Shown piece by piece: positions 58,392 to 64,000 of a stretch of DNA of 64,000 nucleotides (its first letter is position 1; every line of letters begins with the position of its first letter). The notes under the pieces were generated by a model. It saw nothing but the letters and a program-made list of their open reading frames with translations. It ran no database searches and was not told the origin of the DNA. The translations under genes were made by a program, and so were the position numbers. Source of the DNA: Cercis canadensis (Eukaryota; Streptophyta; Magnoliopsida; Fabales; Fabaceae); assembly GCA_003255065.1 (NCBI GenBank), contig QAOA01004621.1, forward strand, positions 110,867-174,866. Direction: 5' to 3'.

Positions 58392-60480
58392 CTCACCTCA
58401 ATTACTTGTCATTATTTTTTCCCTTCAATATGTTTATTTTTTTGTTTTTTTGGGAGACACATTAATTACTTCTTCTATTGAAAGGAGTAAATTCCCTCCT
58501 AAAATCTCACCCCATACGGTGCTAAAGAATATTACCAACAATCTATTTCTTCTATTGCAATGAGACAATTCTTGGAATGTAATAGGTGTTATTCAATGCA
58601 AGCACCTAAGATGGGGTGAATTGGGTAATTTAAAAAATCTTTTCAAAAGCTCAAGAGATGAACAAATAAAGATCTAGAAATAGCAAGACAATTCATATCT
58701 AAGCAATATAAATAATAGAGCAGAATATAAAGAGATAAAGGAAGAGAAGATCAGTCACAAAGTTTATAGAGATTCGGCTTCAATCCAAGCTTATGTCCTC
58801 TTGCTCAAGCCACCATTGAGCTAACCATTATCTTAGTAAGATTTTCCAGGCACTTGCAAGCCTTTACAAAGTGAATGATCACACCCTCCTTTTCTAAGAG
58901 GATACCACCTCTATATCTAGACTCTCAATAGATCATCTCCTATTGTTGTTCTTGTTGTTGAATTAGACTTATTAGAATTTAATAAGTTAAAAGGAAAAAG
59001 AACATGCTGTAGATATAAACGCAAACATAGACCAACCAAATTCATTAGGTAAAGATCTTAGAGGCTTATACAAATTATGCCATTTTAGAAACATAAATTG
59101 TTCTGACTTACAAAATTATTGTGAACCATTCTGAAGTGATCAAAGTACTCAGCCTTATTCTTATACCCATATGTCTTTTTTTTTTTTTTTTTTGCCTTCT
59201 CGGTAAGTTTGGCAATCTCCTCATATGTAGCAGCCTTATCATTCAGTGAATAGATAGCATAATTGGAAACTAATTCTAAATTTGTAAGAAACATAAAAGT
59301 ATAGACATCCAATGCACAAAGCCAATAAAAAAAATTACATAGTTAATCAAAGAGTAATAAGCTTAAATCACATGATTAATTTAGATAGGAAAAAATAAAC
59401 ACCTAGATTATTAGCTGTAGAAGTAAGAAAAGATCTAAGACAAAATTGAGACAACAATTTTGACCTTTGCTTTGAAGAGTAAATGTTAAGATTTATTTTA
59501 AAGAAAATGAAAAGTTGAGAGCAACCATTTCTATCTAAATGTTCATTTTTCTTTTTGGTGCAAAATCTAAATTCTATTCTTTTTGCTTGTACAAAATTAA
59601 TTTGTACACCAAGAAATCAAAAACATAAAAAAGGCAAAACATACTAACCAACAACTCAAAAATAAAAGTTTGAACAAACAACTCAAAGGCTTTACGAAAT
59701 AACTGTTCAAAATGCATAGTTCCAACAATAAAGGTACATAATCTAAAGCATCTCTCACTCCCATGACCATTATTTCTCACTCTTTATTGCCTTTGAAAGG
59801 TGGGTGATTGAAATATGTTTGTCCTTGGTGCTTGACATATGCACAATCCCATTCAATTAAGTATCACATAATTTTATCACAAATTAATAATCACTTAATC
59901 TCACATTTGTAAATACTTAAACATATGGGACCAATGTAGTCATGTTCAAGATTAAATTGTAATATCTATTTTAAGCATTTTCTAAATTAATATTTATTAA
60001 ACAGAAGAGTATTTCTACCCAATTCACAATGATGGTCTTTAGGAAAGACTAAATCAGCTAAACATTATCGCTCATTCTAAATAAAAAGTAGATAGGTTAG
60101 TCTTGTTTTAAGTTGTTATCCTTTATCTCAATCTTGAACAAAAATCTCTACCCTATTCATGTTTTGAGCTAATAAGGAAAGAAGTCACTTTCAGTAATCT
60201 GTCAAGGACATTATTTTTAAGTCCCTTTATAAATGCATATTAACTGTAGATCTACATAGAAATTTCAAAGCATCAAGGTCAAAGATCAAGAAATAAGCAA
60301 TGTCAATATGATCCATACCCTGCATAACTTTACTTGAACATGTGTTGGAATGGCATCACCACCTAGATATTCATATATGTATGAGGTAACGACATAGACC
60401 TACAATAAAATGCAATCCCAAGAAAAGTAGACTATGACTAATTTAGAGAAGCACTTACAAAAATTATTTTATTAGCAGAT
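58392..60480. other. AT-rich intergenic DNA with an old retroelement-like piece
   Basis: 58600-58980 contains TTCGGCTTCAATCCAAGC..., CACTTGCAAGCCTTTACAAAG and similar words. I associate these with non-coding parts of plant LTR elements, and they resemble 13370-13520 in layout. The remainder has no recognisable gene. Confidence 0.3.
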
Positions 60481-60606
60481 AATTTAGCTTACAACGGTTG
60501 CAAAGTGATTACACTATTTATTGTTGGAGAGTTTCACATAGGGTTACAAGCCTAATTAAGTGATTTCACACACTTGGATTATTTAAAATTAAATAAATAT
60601 GAAACT

Positions 60607-60652
<46 letters not shown>

Positions 60653-63250
60653 CAATTAATTTCAATCTCTTCTTCAATGGTGATTGAATATATTTGTTAC
60701 CAAAATTTAAAATTTTAATTTTTTTTTTCATTGAATATGAATTCAAAATTTTGCTTTTTTTTACAAATTTTAAATTATTAAATTGATAATAAATTCATTC
60801 ATAGTACTAGTTGTCAGACTATCATCCAAGAAACTATTCTTTTAATATTAGTATAGTTTGTTATTGGGTTTCAAATAGGGTTACATGTCTAATCAAGTAA
60901 TTTCACAAACTTGAGTTATTTAAAATTAATTAAATTCAAAATTAATAAAAAATGAGAGAATATACAACAATTCCAATCACATGCCAATTATAATTAATTA
61001 ATTTGGCAAGTTAATAATTGTAAAAAAAAATTAAATTACACTTCAATGCCAATTGAATATATTTATTAGCACAAATCAGATTTTAAATTTCTTTTATTGA
61101 ATAGGAATTCAAAATTCTAAAGTTTGAGCATCAAAGTTTATAACATTATTGACTAATTCTTGTACTTTAGATAATTTTAATTTTAATTTAAATTGAAATG
61201 AGTATAAATTTCAATCATTAAATTTAATTTGATTATTTCCGTCTATTTCTTGTTAAGGCACATTTTTATTACTTTAAAATCAATTTCTTAATTACCTTGC
61301 TTAATTAGGGAATTACATGTTAATATGTATGTAGACTAAAAGATAACTAAATACACATTTTTTCTTTTGCCACACATTGATGACAGTTAAATTAGGCAAA
61401 ATGAATGTAAAATTTCACTTCTAAAATTTTCTCAATGTAATTTTAACTACAATGATAATCTTAAAAATTTTAAAATTAATTTTTTTCTAAATTAATTACT
61501 AATCAATAAATTATAATAGGAATGTGATTGAAATTATTATATAATTTTTTTACTTTTATATTAATTTCATATTTATTAATTTATAAAAAATTAAAGTTTA
61601 TGAGTTTACTAATTTGTGTTTGTAACCTTATTTCATAGTCAATGTTCAAGCTCTACTCTGTAAAAATAAAACTTCTAAAAACTAAGGATAAATTCATTTG
61701 GTTGTAATATCTATTTTTTCATTAACTTAAATTCTTTCTTATTTTTGTTTCCTTATTGATCATCCAGCAATACAAATTTATGATTTTTCATATTGTTTAG
61801 CAATACAAATTTATTTTTCTTAATAAATAAATTTAAATTTGGTAAATAAAATTGATATTACCATATTTTAACTCTTCTAGATGGTTTTAAATAAATAAAT
61901 AATTATAAATAGGAAAATTTAAATATTGTGCAATCAACTTGACAACTATAATTAATTGATAACTATTTAATTTGAGAAATTTCAACTTCTAAATTAATTA
62001 TGGATAGATTGATTACCATTTATTTTGTATGAGATGTTTGACTGATTGCTTTAATATGAAAATTAAATTTTCAATATTGATTTGATAATTGATTGATTAA
62101 AAATCAAACCATTTATTGTTGGAGGGTTTGAATTAGTGTTAGAAACTCAAATATATAATTTCCTACATTTGAGATTTTTAAAATTATATAAATTCAAAAT
62201 TAATTTAAAATTACATAATTGATTGATTGAAAAATAATTAAGCACCAAAGTGTATTGATATATATCTTTAATGCTAATTGATTTTATCTATGACTTAAAT
62301 TTATTATTTTTAATATTGTATTTCAATCATCATTAAAATAGGGATTTAAATTCAAAGTAGGCCAAAAAAGTAATTTCAACAGACATGTATATTTAAAATT
62401 AAATAAATACGAAAATAATAATTAAATATTAAAATTTCATTACTTCCATAATTATACCATTATTTTAGCATTGACTAAGAATAAATCAACAATATGGCAT
62501 AATCAATTTAAAATTTAATAAATAATTACTATTTAATAATTAGCTAATTTGAATACATATATATAGTAATTCCAATCACATGTCAATTATAATTAATTGA
62601 TTGACAATTAATTTGGCAAGTGAATAATTTTAGAATATTTTTTAAAATGTTACTCAATGTTGATGGAACTTATTTATTAGGAAAATTCAAATTTTGAATA
62701 TTTTTGTATTGAATAGGAATTCAAATTTTGAAAAAAAAAGTATATAACTTATTTATTAGCAAAATCAATCATAGTGTCATTTGAGATTCAATAAAACAGA
62801 AGAATCAAGTCAAAATAATTATTATCGTGAGTTCACACACTGAATAAATTATTGCAATTGGTTAGTTGAAATATTTTTTTTTACCTAAGAATGTATAATT
62901 TTTAAATCATTCACTATGTGGATTATTTAAATTTTCTTGAATTTTATTCTTTTGTTCTTAGAGACATCTATATCTATATAATATGGGTGTTTTTGAATTG
63001 AAATCTTTGAAAATATTATTAAAATTGGTAGCATTCAATAACTTTCATATTTAGAGTTATTATTTTTTATTATTTCTAAATTAATTAAAATAAATAAAGA
63101 TGTGAAGAATGAAGAAATTTAATAAAATAGAAAAATCAATGCCTTGATCAGCTTGTATAATTAGGGCATTACATATCAAAATGTATGTGAACTAAAACAC
63201 AACTAAATACATATTTTTTTGTCACAAATTGATTAGCCAGCAAATTTTTT
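60481..63250. repeat. Diverged duplicated AT-rich segment
   Basis: Phrases recur in order. ATTTATTGTTGGAG lies at 60518 and 62110; TTCCAATCACATG with TAATTAATT at 60972 and 62571; TATTGAATAGGAATTCAAA at about 61096 and 62707; ATGTATGTAGACTAAAA / ATGTATGTGAACTAAAA at about 61325 and 63182. Offsets grow from 1.59 to 1.86 kb. A shorter offset of about 340-370 bp relates 60535-60760 to 60875-61130. Confidence 0.6.
60611..60651 (+). repeat. (AT)n microsatellite
   Basis: About twenty uninterrupted AT units. Confidence 0.95.
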
Positions 63251-63489
63251 TTTTTTTTATAATACCTAACATTTCAAAATCCCAATATAAATTTATATGG
63301 AAATCTACTCTAATTTTTTTCGATGACACAATCCAATATTCAAAAAAGAAAAAAAAATAAGATTACACGGATGGAGGACTACAAATCTATATTCTTTCTT
63401 TACTGATGAGGCCAACCACAAAAGATAAAGTACCTAATGAAATAAAGCTATATGAGTATTTCTGCATAACCTTGAATATTTGGTTCTAA

Positions 63490-63750
63490 GTCCTAACTTG
63501 TAACAACCCATGCATCGGCCAGTCCACCTTGAAATTGCATGGTTAGACCCCAGGCAAAATTATCATCTGTTGAGTAAGAAGATAATATCCCATCAGTAAA
63601 CCTCCACTATAAAAGGGGAGAAAAGTGAATAAATCATTAATAAATCTCCAAAAAGATTAAGTGTCAGACCTACCCTTTGGCAATAACTGCTAAATAGCTC
63701 CATAGAGATTTCCAAGTGATTGAATAAAAAAACAAATTAATCATTTCAAA
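63490..63750 (-). CDS. Possible two-exon host gene end, family unknown
   Basis: On the minus strand an open stretch reads FNHLEISMELFSSYCQR and reaches a GTAGGT donor (complement of about 63674). After about 67 bases ending TTTTATAG, a second open stretch starts at 63606 with WRFTDGILSSYSTDDNF, continues AWGLTMQFQGGLADAWVVTS and stops at TAG (63490-63492). The two parts join in phase across a normal GT-AG intron. The residue mix looks protein-like in an otherwise very AT-rich area. I do not recognise the family, and the upstream part is unclear. It may be a pseudogene or chance. Confidence 0.3.
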
Positions 63751-64000
63751 TTAAACTTCAACCTTCCCCCACATTTGAGATTTGAGTGGGAAGCACTGCT
63801 TCCCAAAAAAAACATACAACTTGGCACAATGTTCTTACAAGCATCCCCATGTGGATATACATCGAGGATTAGCATAACCCCCATAGTTTATATACATGTC
63901 TCAAAAGAATACTACTTATATCACTACTTGTGATATAATTACATCTATACACATGTCTCAAAATATGAATTTTCTACCTAGCTTTACATCATATTAGACT

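Noticed and set aside
59085-59312. 75-codon minus-strand open frame with a lysine run
   Set aside because: It spans a homopolymer A/T tract, has no recognisable family and no splice or start context.
60611-60651. AT run as a possible matrix-attachment or origin element
   Set aside because: A simple microsatellite explains it; no further signal supports an origin.
1-64000. CRISPR array, tRNA or rRNA genes, bacterial operon
   Set aside because: No regularly spaced repeats, no complete tRNA cloverleaf and no rRNA sequence were noticed; the features are those of a plant nuclear genome.

Overview
This is a plant nuclear window, most likely from a eudicot with a repeat-rich genome. It is AT-rich, carries plant-specific repeat families (SIRE-like and other Copia elements, Athila/Tat-like Gypsy elements, hAT, MULE, Helitron-like, SINE and LINE sequence, and a FAR1/FHY3-type transposase-derived gene), and shows GT-AG intron signals with no operon-like gene packing. 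One N at 56991 shows it comes from a draft assembly. I cannot name the species. I found no intact host protein-coding gene.

Layout from left to right. 1-1723 is one copy of a broken, intron-containing host-gene-like sequence; its sister copy lies at 23684-25343. Between them is a nested block of insertions: a minus-strand solo LTR (1729-3068); a long minus-strand Tat-like LTR in two pieces (about 3074-4055 and 8579-10616); a non-autonomous hAT element (4056-8570) that splits that LTR; and a solo Gypsy LTR (4390-5948) inside the hAT. Next come a second minus-strand LTR (about 11483-13062), the 5' part of a SIRE-like Copia (13564-17553) with a solo LTR inside it (14837-16062), the 3' part of a Gypsy element (about 17554-20699), and a Copia fossil whose two LTRs face each other (20700-23683).

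25544-32618 holds a FAR1/FHY3-like pseudogene on the minus strand. A complete-ended Copia element (26905-32338) splits it and is flanked by an exact 5-bp target duplication. From 32.6 to 38.4 kb is low-content intergenic DNA holding a small MULE with a perfect 9-bp target duplication (34320-35317), a Helitron-like terminus (about 36599-36627) and a tRNA-type SINE with 15-bp flanking duplications (37299-37478). A minus-strand LINE 3' region (zinc-finger/RNase H end) is cut in two by a 14.1-kb Athila-like Gypsy element (39123-53221). That Gypsy itself carries a second copy of the solo LTR family seen at 14837.

The right end (53.5-64 kb) is very AT-rich. It has a suspicious near-identical 0.8-kb duplication around the single N, a diverged duplication at 60.5-63.2 kb, and a possible short spliced host reading frame on the minus strand near the edge.

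The insertion order can be read from target-site duplications. No gene network is visible; the window is mainly a layered record of transposition into already decaying gene fragments.
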